DNA of 64,000 nucleotides from Oryzibacter oryziterrae (GTDB lineage: Bacteria > Pseudomonadota > Alphaproteobacteria > Rhizobiales > Pleomorphomonadaceae): the NCBI RefSeq assembly GCF_021864535.1, contig NZ_JAKJIC010000019.1:1-64000 (forward strand), read 5' to 3'. The notes beneath the pieces were generated by a model. It saw only the letters and a list, made by a program, of their open reading frames with translations. It searched no databases and was not told the DNA's origin. This document shows positions 45,416 through 53,567 of this stretch, in pieces (positions within the stretch are counted from its first letter, which is position 1; each line of letters opens with the position of its first letter). The position numbers and the translations under genes are program-made.

Positions 45416-46840
45416 ATGCGCACATCATTCATTTTCGCCGCGGGCGTGTTTTCCTCAGCCCTCTTGATTGCCCCGCTGGCCCAGGCCGGCGTCACCATCA
45501 CCAAATCGGCCATCAGCGCCGGCAAGCTCGTCGTCGAGGGCACGTCTTCGACCGGCAGCTCCATCACGCTGGATGGCAAGGTCACGACCGCCATCAACGC
45601 TTCCACGCGCAAGTTTGCCTTTTCGGCCGTCTACCTTCCCAAGGATTGCATGGTCTCGCTGACGCTCGGCTCTTCCAAGACCGTCGTGTCTGAAGCCGTG
45701 GTGGCCGATTGCGGCCCCAAGGGTCTCGACGCACGCGGTGCCTGGTCGTCGGCGGTGACCTATAGCGCAGACGATGTCGTCACCTTCGGCGGCTCCACCT
45801 GGCGCGCCAAGCCCAACAGCAGTCCCAATCTCAACAAGAACCCATCCAGCCAGACCGCCTTCTGGGAACAGCTCGCCGCCAAGGGCGATACCGGAGCGAC
45901 CGGCCCCAGGGGCAACACGGGCGCGACGGGGCCGCAGGGTCCGGCAGGTCCGACTGGTCCCGCCGGTGCCGACGGTGCGATCGGCCCCGCCGGCCCCAAG
46001 GGCGATACAGGGGCCGCCGGCCCGCAAGGTCCGACGGGTCCGCAAGGTCTCACTGCGCGCGGCGCCTGGTCGCCGGCCACGACTTATGTTGAGAACGACG
46101 TGGTCACCAGCGCAGGCTCTGCCTATCGGGCGCTCGCCAACGCCGGCGCCAACCTCGACAGGGACCCGGCAACCCAGACCGCCTTCTGGGAGATCCTTGT
46201 CGCCAAGGGCGCGACGGGCGACACGGGGGCTACGGGCCCGCAAGGCCTGAAGGGTGATACGGGTGCGACAGGCGCGACAGGCCCGCAAGGGCCGGCTGGT
46301 CCCACCGGCCCAACGGGCGCGACCGGTCCGCAAGGGCCTGCCGGTCCCACCGGCGCGACAGGTACGACGGGCCCAGCCGGTCCCGCCGGAGCGACAGGTA
46401 CAACAGGCCCGGCCGGTCCCGCCGGCGCGACCGGCATTGTGACGGTCAGTCGGCTTGGCGGCGCTGTAGTGGCAATTCCGGGAAACACCTACGGTTTTAA
46501 ATTTGCAGGAGGGACGACCACCGTCTCTGCCGCTGTCGGGCAAAAGATTGCTGTGCAGGCAAGTGCTGTGGTCGGCCTCAGCACAGCCAATGCTTCCCAG
46601 GAAATAAACGTGAATGTGTGCTACCAAACCCCTGTCGGCAGCGGCGGAGTCACTCCATTCAATCCGAGTTCGTTTTTGGCGACACCCGTTACATCCGTGC
46701 GGTCCATCGTCTCGGCAAGCGACATGATGAGCGTCGACTCTGCGGGCGACTACAGGGTCGGGCTCTGCATCTCCAATCCCAACGCCGCCACGCTTGGCAA
46801 CAACGACTATTCGATCGGCTATGCCATGGTGTTCAATTGA
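45416..46840 (+). CDS. Secreted collagen-like protein A (two Gly-X-Y stalks)
   Basis: The ATG at 45416 opens a signal peptide, [20 protein letters not shown], ending at LAQA. Then follow: a shared N-terminal domain ([20 protein letters not shown], two conserved Cys in YLPKDC and VADCGP); a [19 protein letters not shown] module resembling CBM5/12-type chitin-binding repeats; about 18 Gly-X-Y triplets; a second [15 protein letters not shown] module; about 25 more triplets; and a C-terminal beta domain ending GYAMVFN. The triplets are rich in Thr, Ala and Pro, as in other bacterial collagens. It should form an extracellular trimeric rod. It is the only family member here with two stalks. Confidence 0.85.
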   Translation: MRTSFIFAAGVFSSALLIAPLAQAGVTITKSAISAGKLVVEGTSSTGSSITLDGKVTTAINASTRKFAFSAVYLPKDCMVSLTLGSSKTVVSEAVVADCGPKGLDARGAWSSAVTYSADDVVTFGGSTWRAKPNSSPNLNKNPSSQTAFWEQLAAKGDTGATGPRGNTGATGPQGPAGPTGPAGADGAIGPAGPKGDTGAAGPQGPTGPQGLTARGAWSPATTYVENDVVTSAGSAYRALANAGANLDRDPATQTAFWEILVAKGATGDTGATGPQGLKGDTGATGATGPQGPAGPTGPTGATGPQGPAGPTGATGTTGPAGPAGATGTTGPAGPAGATGIVTVSRLGGAVVAIPGNTYGFKFAGGTTTVSAAVGQKIAVQASAVVGLSTANASQEINVNVCYQTPVGSGGVTPFNPSSFLATPVTSVRSIVSASDMMSVDSAGDYRVGLCISNPNAATLGNNDYSIGYAMVFN

Positions 46841-46913
46841 TCCGGCCATCCGGTTTGTGCGGCCCTCACAGCTTGCCGACGGGATAGGCCCTTCGGCTGG
46901 CCACATAGCTGAT

Positions 46914-46943
46914 TTGACACCTTCCCCACCCTCGCCTTACTTT
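46914..46943 (+). promoter_or_regulatory. Candidate promoter of the retron-like RNA
   Basis: A perfect -35 box TTGACA at 46914-46919 is followed after 18 bp by TACTTT at 46938-46943, a weak -10 box (three of six matches). Transcription would start near 46950-46952, which coincides with the first base of the left helix arm at 46952. Confidence 0.45.
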
Positions 46944-46951
46944 CAACCCAA

Positions 46952-47112
46952 CGTCGGACCGGTCAAGATACTCCCGTCATCGCGTGCGATGGGGGAGAGC
47001 TGCGGGGTTACCCCGCGGCAGCCTTGTTACCTGGACACTTCCGCCGCATGAACAGCACTGGGCTCTGCCCAGGACCGCTCATGCAGGACATGTAGGGTTG
47101 ATCGGTCCGACG
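46952..47112 (+). ncRNA. Retron-like msr-msd RNA with paired a1/a2 ends
   Basis: The 15 bases at 46952-46966 pair completely with 47098-47112 (14 Watson-Crick pairs and one G-U). The enclosed 131 nt form three hairpins. The first, 46971-46997, is CTCCC..CATCG around loop CGTG. The second, 46999-47022, has a GGGG/CCCC stem and three-base loop. The third, 47046-47084, has outer GCATGA/TCATGC and inner CTGGGC/GCCCAG stems around a six-by-six internal loop. Retrons have exactly this plan: a1, msr hairpins, msd hairpin, a2, then the reverse transcriptase, whose start is 17 nt downstream. G46967, first after the a1 arm, is a candidate branching G. Pairings were found by eye. Confidence 0.75.
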
Positions 47113-47129
47113 CCTGTCTGGGGGAGTTG

Positions 47130-48461
47130 ATGCAAGAGGAGCGCACCCCGCCCATTGGCCGCACGGCGCTGGCCTCGGCACTGGTCCACGCCCTGTCGAC
47201 GACGGCGGCCTGGACGGAGACGGCGCTCGTCGACACGTTCACTCACGTGCTGCAAGGTGCCGCTCCCGGCTCGGTTGCCTCTCTTGCGCGTCTGCTGGCC
47301 GCCGATGCGTCTGTCGCCTGTGGGCCGGAGCGTCGCCTCGGCCAGATCATCGAAGACGCTCCCTCCTTCGTCCGCATCCTGCAAACGGTCCAGCGCCGCC
47401 GCCTTGTCCTGGCGCCGCCTCTCACGCCGCCGCTGTTCCGGCCAGCATCGCGATTTGCCGGTCTTCCCCTGCCCTGCCTTGCCACCAGCGGCGAGCTTGC
47501 CGCCTGGCTCGGCCTGACGCCGACCGAGCTCGACTGGTTCGCCGCCACTCTGCCGCAACGGGGCGAGACCCAGCCACCGCTCCAGCATTATTCGCTCCGC
47601 GCCGTCGCCAAGGCGAGCGGCCGGCTGCGCCTCATCGAAGCGCCGAAGACGCGACTGAAAGCCATCCAGCGGCAGATCCTGGCCGGCATCCTCGCCCATG
47701 TGCCGGCGCATCCGGCGGCACATGGGTTCATCGCCGGCCGCAGCGTCCTCACCGCCGTCAACCCGCATGCGGGCGAAGGCCTCGTTGTGGCCGTCGATCT
47801 TGCGGATTTCTTTCCCTCCACGCCGATCGGCCGCGTCTGGCGCCTGTTCCGGCACCTCGGCTATCCCGACGCCGTTGCTCATCTTCTCACCGGTCTCGTG
47901 ACGACGCGTACGCCCTCGCCGGCGCTCGATGGCCTGCTGCTGCCGCCGGAGACACGCCGCCGGCTGCGCGTGCGGCATCTGCCGCAGGGCGCGCCCACCT
48001 CGCCGGCACTCGCCAATCTCGCCGCCTATGGTCTGGACGTGCGCCTGTCCAGCCTCGCCTCCCGGCTCGACGCCAGTTACAGCCGCTATGCCGACGACCT
48101 CGTCTTCTCCGGCAGCGGGCCGCAGTTGCGCCAGTCGCAGCGCTTCCTCCGCCTGGTCTCCGAGATCGCCGCCGCCGAGGGCTACGCCCTCCACCCCGAC
48201 AAGACGCGCATCATGCCGTCGAGCGGCCGACAGCAGGTGCTCGGCGTTACCGTCAACGCGCACCTGAACCTGCCGCGTCCAAGCTACGACCTCCTCAAGG
48301 CCATCCTCACCAACGCCTGCCGCCACGGCCTTGCCAGCCAGAACCGCGAGGGATTGCCGCATTTTCGCGACCACCTCAACGGCCGCATCGCCTGGTTCGA
48401 ACAGGTCAATCCGGCTCGCGGGCTGAAGCTGCGGGCACTGTTCGACCGGATTGCGGAATGA
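47130..48461 (+). CDS. Retron-type reverse transcriptase with N-terminal extension
   Basis: A 443-residue reverse transcriptase. The first 160 residues carry no enzyme motifs; part of them (SGELAAWLGLTPTELDWFA) resembles the lead-in of retron enzymes. Catalytic motifs follow: HYSLRAVAKASGRLRLIEAP, HGFIAGRSV, the retron region X-like TAVNPH (208-213), AVDLADFFPS (Asp223), QGAPTSP (286-292) and YADD (320-323). Region Y reads QQVLGVTVN (VLG at 370-372) where retrons usually have VTG. QGAPTSP excludes a diversity-generating retroelement enzyme. The ATG at 47130 follows GGGGGAG closely; a TTG at 47127 is possible. No separate effector gene is attached. Confidence 0.9.
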   Translation: MQEERTPPIGRTALASALVHALSTTAAWTETALVDTFTHVLQGAAPGSVASLARLLAADASVACGPERRLGQIIEDAPSFVRILQTVQRRRLVLAPPLTPPLFRPASRFAGLPLPCLATSGELAAWLGLTPTELDWFAATLPQRGETQPPLQHYSLRAVAKASGRLRLIEAPKTRLKAIQRQILAGILAHVPAHPAAHGFIAGRSVLTAVNPHAGEGLVVAVDLADFFPSTPIGRVWRLFRHLGYPDAVAHLLTGLVTTRTPSPALDGLLLPPETRRRLRVRHLPQGAPTSPALANLAAYGLDVRLSSLASRLDASYSRYADDLVFSGSGPQLRQSQRFLRLVSEIAAAEGYALHPDKTRIMPSSGRQQVLGVTVNAHLNLPRPSYDLLKAILTNACRHGLASQNREGLPHFRDHLNGRIAWFEQVNPARGLKLRALFDRIAE

Positions 48462-48544
48462 GCCCGAGACGGGCGCCGGCCCAATTATGTATTTTCCCTT
48501 AAATTTGTTGCACCAATCACGAACCCGTGAAAACAATTGACGTG

Positions 48545-48582
48545 CCGCAGGCCCGCCGCAACGTTTCGCGGCGGGCCTGCGG
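48545..48582. terminator. 15-bp perfect hairpin after the reverse transcriptase
   Basis: The 15 nt at 48545-48559 are the exact complement of 48568-48582, with an eight-base loop. TTGCTGTTT follows, a weak T-rich tail. It lies 84 bp after the RT stop and probably ends the retron transcript. Confidence 0.6.
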
Positions 48583-48667
48583 TTGCTGTTTCCCCGGGAA
48601 CAGCAGGATGGGCGATCTCCGTCTAGTTTCGTTTCATAGTTTTGGCCCAGCAAGCAGGATCATTCCC

Positions 48668-49756
48668 ATGCCCTTTTCCCGCATTTTCCGGTCACCTCTC
48701 CTCGCCGGCCTGGCGTTGCTTTCCGCCGCTCCGGCCTTTGCCGGCGTCACCATCACCAAGTCCGAGATCGCCGCGGGCAAACTGGTGGTCGAGGGCACCA
48801 GCTCGTCGGGAACCACCATCAAGCTCGACGGCAGGTTCACCGCCAATATCGACGGATCGACCCACAAGTTCCGCTTTTCCGAAATCTATCTGCCCGTGAG
48901 CTGCATCGTGAAGCTGACGCTTGGCAACACCGCGAACACGGCCGCCCGTGCCGTCGTGGCCAATTGCGGCCCGCGCGGGCTCAATCCTCGCGGATCCTGG
49001 TCCTCCACCAACACCTATGTGGAAAATGACGTCGTCACCCAGGCCGGCGCCACCTGGCGCGCCAAGGCCACCGACGCCGTCAACAAGAACAAGACGCCCA
49101 CTTCCAGCGGCGACTTCTGGGAAAAGCTCGCCGCCAAAGGCAACACCGGTGCCACGGGGCCTGCCGGTCCCAAGGGGGACAAAGGCAACACCGGTGCCAC
49201 AGGCCCTGCCGGTCCGAAGGGCGACACCGGAGCCACCGGGCCGATCGGTCCGCAGGGACTGCCCGGCACTGATGGCACCCCCGGAACGCCTGGTGAGCAA
49301 GGACCGCGCGGGGCAACAGGCGCAACCGGGCTGACGGGGCCTGCTGGTCCACGGGGTGAGACGGGCGCGACAGGGCCGCGTGGTGCCACTGGATCGCAGG
49401 GCGCGACGGGACCGCGCGGCCCGGCTGGCCCACAAGGCCCGACCGGCAGCTTCAGCGGTCGCATCATGTATGCAGCCGTCCGGTTCGATGGCAGCATTTC
49501 CCATGCCAGCGGCGTACTCTCCGCCAGCCGTGTCGCCAACAAGGATGGCGTCTATGCCGTCAAATTCGCACAAAATGTCGATAACTGCGCGCTGCAGGCC
49601 ACGTTGATCAGCGATTTCTCCGGCTCGTCGCGCATATACATTGGTCCGGAAGCCGAAGTTGCCGGCACAAGCCGCCGGCCGAACTTCGCGCGCGTCATAA
49701 CTGCCGGACTTGTCCCACAAGATGACTCGTTCAACGTACTCGCCATCTGCAATTGA
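48668..49756 (+). CDS. Secreted collagen-like protein B
   Basis: From the ATG at 48668 there are 362 residues: signal peptide [20 protein letters not shown], ending AFA; the shared N-terminal domain ([20 protein letters not shown]) with the conserved Cys pair; the [19 protein letters not shown] module; and an uninterrupted run of about 34 Gly-X-Y triplets. The C-terminal tip ([20 protein letters not shown]) differs from the other three paralogues and ends NVLAICN. It resembles a tip domain I have seen in other bacterial surface and phage-like proteins. The remains of a paralogue-type tip lie 46 bp downstream. Confidence 0.85.
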   Translation: MPFSRIFRSPLLAGLALLSAAPAFAGVTITKSEIAAGKLVVEGTSSSGTTIKLDGRFTANIDGSTHKFRFSEIYLPVSCIVKLTLGNTANTAARAVVANCGPRGLNPRGSWSSTNTYVENDVVTQAGATWRAKATDAVNKNKTPTSSGDFWEKLAAKGNTGATGPAGPKGDKGNTGATGPAGPKGDTGATGPIGPQGLPGTDGTPGTPGEQGPRGATGATGLTGPAGPRGETGATGPRGATGSQGATGPRGPAGPQGPTGSFSGRIMYAAVRFDGSISHASGVLSASRVANKDGVYAVKFAQNVDNCALQATLISDFSGSSRIYIGPEAEVAGTSRRPNFARVITAGLVPQDDSFNVLAICN

Positions 49757-49802
49757 GCGTCGGCCGCGATCAGATCAGGTCACTTTCGCCAGCCAGGGGA
49801 GA

Positions 49803-49901
49803 TATGGAGACGGCCATTGGAGAGTTGGGTCCTGTCTTTGCCTCGGGGCACAGGACCAAGTCCAAGTAGATGTTGACGGCTGGGTGCTGATCACCAACTG
49901 A
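49803..49901 (+). pseudogene. Fragment of a collagen-like protein C-terminal tip
   Basis: In frame with the TGA at 49899-49901 the sequence reads YGDGHWRVGSCLCLGAQDQV and then ends DGWVLITN. Collagen-like protein D ends AGTWQIGACIYLL...DGYIMVTN and C ends [11 protein letters not shown]...FGWVMAIN. The W-(x)-(I/V)-G-x-C block and the terminal (V/I)-x-N match. No start codon or stalk precedes it, so it is a leftover C-terminus. It follows the stop of gene B by only 46 bp. Confidence 0.75.
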
Positions 49902-49920
49902 CCCCCGCCAAATAAACTGC

Positions 49921-49990
49921 GGGCGCACGAGGTTTTCACCCCGTACGCCCGCCGCTCTCCCCCTAAACTCCTGAGCCCGCGCCCTCAGCT
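49921..49990. repeat. 70-bp direct repeat, copy 1 (copy 2 at 52720-52789)
   Basis: By direct comparison all 70 bases are identical to 52720-52789. In copy 2 this segment is the terminator and last codons of the DUF6455 gene, so copy 1 is a duplicated gene end. Confidence 0.9.
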
Positions 49991-50053
49991 GTCGCGGAAC
50001 AGCATGCCCTGCGCCCGCTCGATCTCCTCGGCGTCGTGGCCGATCTCGGTCGC
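49985..50053 (-). pseudogene. Truncated copy of the DUF6455 gene
   Basis: On the minus strand this encodes AEEIERAQGMLFRD and then a stop, matching the middle of the intact DUF6455 protein. The segment 49991-50053 corresponds to 52916-52978, while 126 bp (52790-52915, 42 codons) are missing between it and the shared 3' end. The first 45 bp are identical; identity falls off after that. Upstream sequence is unrelated, so the gene is dead. Confidence 0.85.
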
Positions 50054-50471
50054 CACAAAAAAGTTTTGGCAGAGGCGTACCGCACAACCCGATCTTGGAT
50101 TGGAAATGGCATCTTTCGCATCGCACGAAAACCGCGCTGCAAATCGGGTCAAGGAGGCAAAAGCCAAATCGCCCGGCGATCCGTTGAAAAAGCAGGTAAT
50201 TATTGGCATTTTGCCACACTTTACCCACAATAACCACAAAATACCTACGCATATTGACCTATCGCGGCAACTTATGTATGCGTCAAGGGGAAAGTTCGGC
50301 CCGGAACCGAACATCAACATGCATCGATAGCACTTGTTACGAATTTGTTTCATTTGAAAATATTTGAATGCACGCCGCATATTTGGGTCAAATTGTTCTC
50401 TCGATCAGCCCGTAACTCAGGGCCATAGCCACGCCAGAACCTCTCGATGGGTATATTTGGAGGATCAAATT

Positions 50472-51497
50472 TTGAAGCTCGCTCTTTCAACGACCGCAGG
50501 GCTCGCTCTGCTCGCCGCCAGTGGTACTGCTTTTGCCGGCGTTACTGTTACCAAGTCCGAAATTTCTGCCGGTAAACTGGTGGTTCAGGGTACTGCGTCC
50601 AGCGGCACGTCCATCAAGCTCGACGGGCAGTTCACGGCGCCCGTCGATCCGGCGACCCATAAGTTCTCCTTCTCGCAGGTATATCTGCCCAAGGATTGCA
50701 TCGTCGACCTCACCGTCGGCTCCTCCGCCACCGTCGCCGCGCAGGCCGTCGTCGCCGATTGCGGTCCGCAGGGCCTCAACGCCCTTGGTGCCTGGTCGTC
50801 GACCACCACCTACGAAGAAAACGACGTGGTCAGCTACAAGGGGTCCGCCTGGCGCGCCAAGGCGATCGGCAGCGCCAATCTCGACAAGGATCCTTCGACG
50901 CAAACCGCTTACTGGGACCAGCTGGTCTCCAAGGGCAGCACCGGCGCCAAGGGCGCCACCGGCGATACCGGACCGCAGGGCCCCAAGGGTGATATCGGCG
51001 ACACCGGGCCGCAAGGACCGCAGGGACCCAAGGGAAATACGGGCGCGACCGGACCGCAGGGACCGAAGGGAAATACGGGCGCGGCTGGGGCTGACGGTGT
51101 TGTCCTTGGCAGCACATTTGGGAGCGACCTGCCCTATGTGGACTGGAACACCATGTACGGAAAATGGCGGTTCATAGGCCAGACCACCTCCATCACACTC
51201 CCCCAAGGCAAAACCCTTATCGCCCACGCCACAGTCCCGCTCTACAGCGTGTCAGATGTCTTGGTCGCAATTGCGGTTTGCTATCAGGCCCCAAACACCC
51301 CATCCGCACCGGTGGCAGCCTTCAATCAGACTACTCCAGTATATGTATCTGACACCAAGGTATATGCTCAAACTGACTCAGCCAAGTACTTAACTAAGGG
51401 TACTTGGACGATTGGCGCCTGCATCAGCTCTACACAGACAACCAGCCTCAACCTGACCGGAACATTCGGTTTCGGCTGGGTCATGGCGATCAATTGA
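50472..51497 (+). CDS. Secreted collagen-like protein C
   Basis: The start is a TTG at 50472 behind GGAGG at eight bases, giving (M)[21 protein letters not shown] as signal peptide. The 341-residue protein has the shared N-terminal domain ([20 protein letters not shown], Cys pair) and a [19 protein letters not shown] module. A short stalk of about 18 Gly-X-Y triplets follows, then a tip of about 130 residues ending [11 protein letters not shown]. The N-terminal half is nearly the same as in protein D; the tip is not. The 3' part uses more A/T-ending codons than the 5' part. Gene D follows after 22 bp, so the two form an operon. Confidence 0.85.
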   Translation: MKLALSTTAGLALLAASGTAFAGVTVTKSEISAGKLVVQGTASSGTSIKLDGQFTAPVDPATHKFSFSQVYLPKDCIVDLTVGSSATVAAQAVVADCGPQGLNALGAWSSTTTYEENDVVSYKGSAWRAKAIGSANLDKDPSTQTAYWDQLVSKGSTGAKGATGDTGPQGPKGDIGDTGPQGPQGPKGNTGATGPQGPKGNTGAAGADGVVLGSTFGSDLPYVDWNTMYGKWRFIGQTTSITLPQGKTLIAHATVPLYSVSDVLVAIAVCYQAPNTPSAPVAAFNQTTPVYVSDTKVYAQTDSAKYLTKGTWTIGACISSTQTTSLNLTGTFGFGWVMAIN

Positions 51498-51519
51498 TAT
51501 TTATCCGGGAGTTCATGTT

Positions 51520-52701
51520 ATGACCAATTTCTTCGCCAAGGCGCTTGTCTATTCTACGGCCATACTTGCCCCCGTCACCGCCCAGGCCGGCGTCACCGTC
51601 ACAAAGTCGGAGATCGCCGCAGGCAAGCTGGTCGTCGAGGGCACCGCATCCAGCGGTTCTTCGATCAAACTCGACGGACAGTTCACGGCCACCGTCGATC
51701 CGGCGAGCCGCAAGTTTGCCTTCTCGGTGCTCTACCTTCCCAAGGATTGCATGGTCGACCTGACCGTCGGTACCTCCGCAACCATTGCCGCCCAGGCCAT
51801 CGTTGCCGATTGCGGACCGCAGGGCCTCAACGCCATGGGCGCCTGGTCGTCGACCGCGACCTATGAGGAAAACGACGTCGTCAGCTACAAGGGGTCCGCC
51901 TGGCGCGCCAAGGCGACCGGCAGCGCCAACACCGGCAAGGACCCCACGACGCAAACCGCTTACTGGGACCAGCTCGTCTCCAAGGGCAGCACCGGCGCCA
52001 AGGGCGCCACCGGCGATACCGGCCCGCAGGGGCCGAAGGGTGACACCGGAGATACGGGGCCGCAGGGTGAAACCGGTGCTCAAGGCCCGAAGGGTGATAC
52101 TGGCGATATCGGCCCGATGGGCCCGCAGGGGCCGGCTGGCGCCACCGGCCCACAGGGACCGAAGGGGGCAACAGGTCTGCCCGGGCTTGCCGGTGCCACA
52201 GGCCCGCAAGGCCCCAAGGGCAACACGGGTGCGACCGGACCGCAGGGTCCAACCGGCGTGATCTCGACGATCTCGCTTGCCTCGACCGGAGGCGACACAA
52301 TCCGTGGCGTTCAAGATTTCAACAAGACTGTCTTTATCAACTCAACGCACCTTGCCACTATCAAGACCACAGCCAACCAGCGGGTCATGGCGTCCGAATC
52401 CTTCCAGTTGCGGTCGTCGGACACGGACGACGAAAACGGTATTGTGATCTCAATGTGCTACAGAGATGCATCGAAACCGTCTTCGGCGCCCATACTTTTC
52501 AACCCCAATCTCTACATTAAAGATTCGCTGCCTCCTGATCAGTCGACCTCGTCAGTATACTCTGGCTACCGCACGTTGACCTATTCGGCCACGAAGGTCA
52601 TGGCAGCCGGCACATGGCAGATCGGCGCATGCATCTACTTGTTGCAACCGCATGATGTTTGGGTCGGCAGCACCGATGGCTATATCATGGTCACCAACTG
52701 A
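51520..52701 (+). CDS. Secreted collagen-like protein D
   Basis: A 393-residue protein starting at ATG with GGGAG upstream. Signal peptide MTNFFAKALVYSTAILAPVT, ending AQA; shared N-terminal domain ([20 protein letters not shown], Cys pair); [19 protein letters not shown] module; about 30 Gly-X-Y triplets; and a tip ending DGYIMVTN with the W-Q-I-G-A-C block shared with C and with the fragment at 49803. It is the second gene of the C-D operon. No terminator is seen on its strand before the convergent DUF6455 gene. Confidence 0.85.
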   Translation: MTNFFAKALVYSTAILAPVTAQAGVTVTKSEIAAGKLVVEGTASSGSSIKLDGQFTATVDPASRKFAFSVLYLPKDCMVDLTVGTSATIAAQAIVADCGPQGLNAMGAWSSTATYEENDVVSYKGSAWRAKATGSANTGKDPTTQTAYWDQLVSKGSTGAKGATGDTGPQGPKGDTGDTGPQGETGAQGPKGDTGDIGPMGPQGPAGATGPQGPKGATGLPGLAGATGPQGPKGNTGATGPQGPTGVISTISLASTGGDTIRGVQDFNKTVFINSTHLATIKTTANQRVMASESFQLRSSDTDDENGIVISMCYRDASKPSSAPILFNPNLYIKDSLPPDQSTSSVYSGYRTLTYSATKVMAAGTWQIGACIYLLQPHDVWVGSTDGYIMVTN

Positions 52702-52706
52702 CCATC

Positions 52707-52751
52707 CCAAAAACACCGCGGGCGCACGAGGTTTTCACCCCGTACGCCCGC
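52707..52751 (-). terminator. Rho-independent terminator of the DUF6455 gene
   Basis: On the minus strand GCGGGCG (52751-52745) pairs with CGCCCGC (52724-52718), with further pairing inside (TACGGGG with CCTCGTG), and is followed by GGTGTTTTT. Most of it lies in the 70-bp repeat, so it is duplicated at 49919-49952. Confidence 0.75.
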
Positions 52752-52789
52752 CGCTCTCCCCCTAAACTCCTGAGCCCGCGCCCTCAGCT
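52720..52789. repeat. 70-bp direct repeat, copy 2 (copy 1 at 49921-49990)
   Basis: Identical to 49921-49990. The two copies are in the same orientation, 2.8 kb apart, and flank collagen-like genes C and D. Confidence 0.9.
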
Positions 52790-53194
52790 CGCGCGCAGCT
52801 CCGACAGCGTTGCCGCGTTCGGGCAATAGTCGGTGAAGTGACGCTGGGCCGTGTGATGCTCCAGGTCATAATGGCAGGCGCCCTTGTGCTCGCAGGCGGC
52901 ACAGGTCATCTGCAGGTCGCGGAACAGCATGCCCTGCGCCCGCTCGATCTCCTCGGCGTCGAGGCCGAGTTCGGTCATCATGCGGTAGAGTTCGTCGGCG
53001 GCGTGCTGGTCGTGCTCCACGGCCGACAGCAGCTGACCGACGCTGAGGCCCAGGTCCGTCGCAAGTTCCGTGAGGCCGACGTCGCCGAGCGACTGCAGTT
53101 CGGCCATTGCCCGCCGCTGAGCGGCCCGCTCCTGCCACCAGCGCACAAAGCGGGCGAGAACGGATTCATGATGGGCAGTATCGAGATATGCCAT
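52784..53194 (-). CDS. DUF6455 family protein
   Basis: I start at the ATG at 53194 (MAYLDTAHHESVLARFVRWW) because AGGAG precedes it by six bases; the frame opens upstream at 53299. The 136-residue protein has a helical N-terminal part (DVGLTELATDLGLSVGQLLS). The C-terminal part is Cys/His-rich (MTCAACEHKGACHYDLEHH, DYCPNA), probably a metal-binding site; this matches DUF6455. Function unknown. A truncated duplicate lies at 49985-50053. Confidence 0.8.
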   Translation of the reverse strand: MAYLDTAHHESVLARFVRWWQERAAQRRAMAELQSLGDVGLTELATDLGLSVGQLLSAVEHDQHAADELYRMMTELGLDAEEIERAQGMLFRDLQMTCAACEHKGACHYDLEHHTAQRHFTDYCPNAATLSELRAS

Positions 53195-53567
53195 GGCTTT
53201 GCTCCTGTCCGTGAGCGTCGTGATGGCGGCATTGACGTCGTTGGACGGCTGCGCCTCGCGCTCCGGCGGTGGTCCGACTCTTCGTTCGGAACCGATCATG
53301 ACTAGCTTTTTACACCAAACCAGTGAATCAGACGTTGATCGGAATCAATAAATCCACCGCTCTTTAAGGTCAAACCCATGGAATTACAGACTAGGTTATT
53401 CTGAAATTTCAATAGATTGAGACAAAAGTTCATCAGTACACCTACGTAACTTACCCCTTGCATGCAGTATTGATAGAAATGTGACTTTCACCATATAAAT
53501 TCACGAAAGCAGTGTCTTTCACAGTTCCAGGGCACGCTAACCCGGCAACCTCGGTGTCATCAGCGGA
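53195..53567. other. A+T-rich intergenic region between DUF6455 and PAAR-like genes
   Basis: About 370 bp, with a marked A+T-rich segment at 53310-53510 and no convincing gene. It includes the promoter of the DUF6455 gene and the 3' side of the PAAR-like gene, for which I see no terminator. Confidence 0.45.

Larger units (their letters stand above)
46841..47129. other. Intergenic region occupied by the retron-like RNA element
   Basis: Between the collagen-like gene and the reverse transcriptase there is no protein gene. A candidate promoter (46914-46943) and a structured RNA (46952-47112) fill most of it. Confidence 0.6.
49757..50471. other. Gene-relic region between collagen-like genes B and C
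   Basis: About 715 bp with no intact gene. It holds the tip fragment (49803-49901), a 70-bp copy of the DUF6455 3' flank (49921-49990) and a truncated DUF6455 segment (49985-50053). From about 50060 on it is A+T-rich with no recognisable content until the ribosome binding site of collagen-like gene C. Confidence 0.7.

Noticed and set aside
46841-48667. Group II intron
   Set aside because: The RT lacks recognisable maturase and endonuclease domains, and no domain V/VI-like RNA structure is seen downstream of the ORF; structure is upstream, as in retrons.
45416-52701. Diversity-generating retroelement: a reverse transcriptase close to genes with variable C-termini
   Set aside because: The RT has QGAPTSP rather than the SQ variant of DGR enzymes, no accessory Avd-like gene is seen, and I found no template/variable repeat pair differing at adenines. 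The RNA upstream fits a retron instead.
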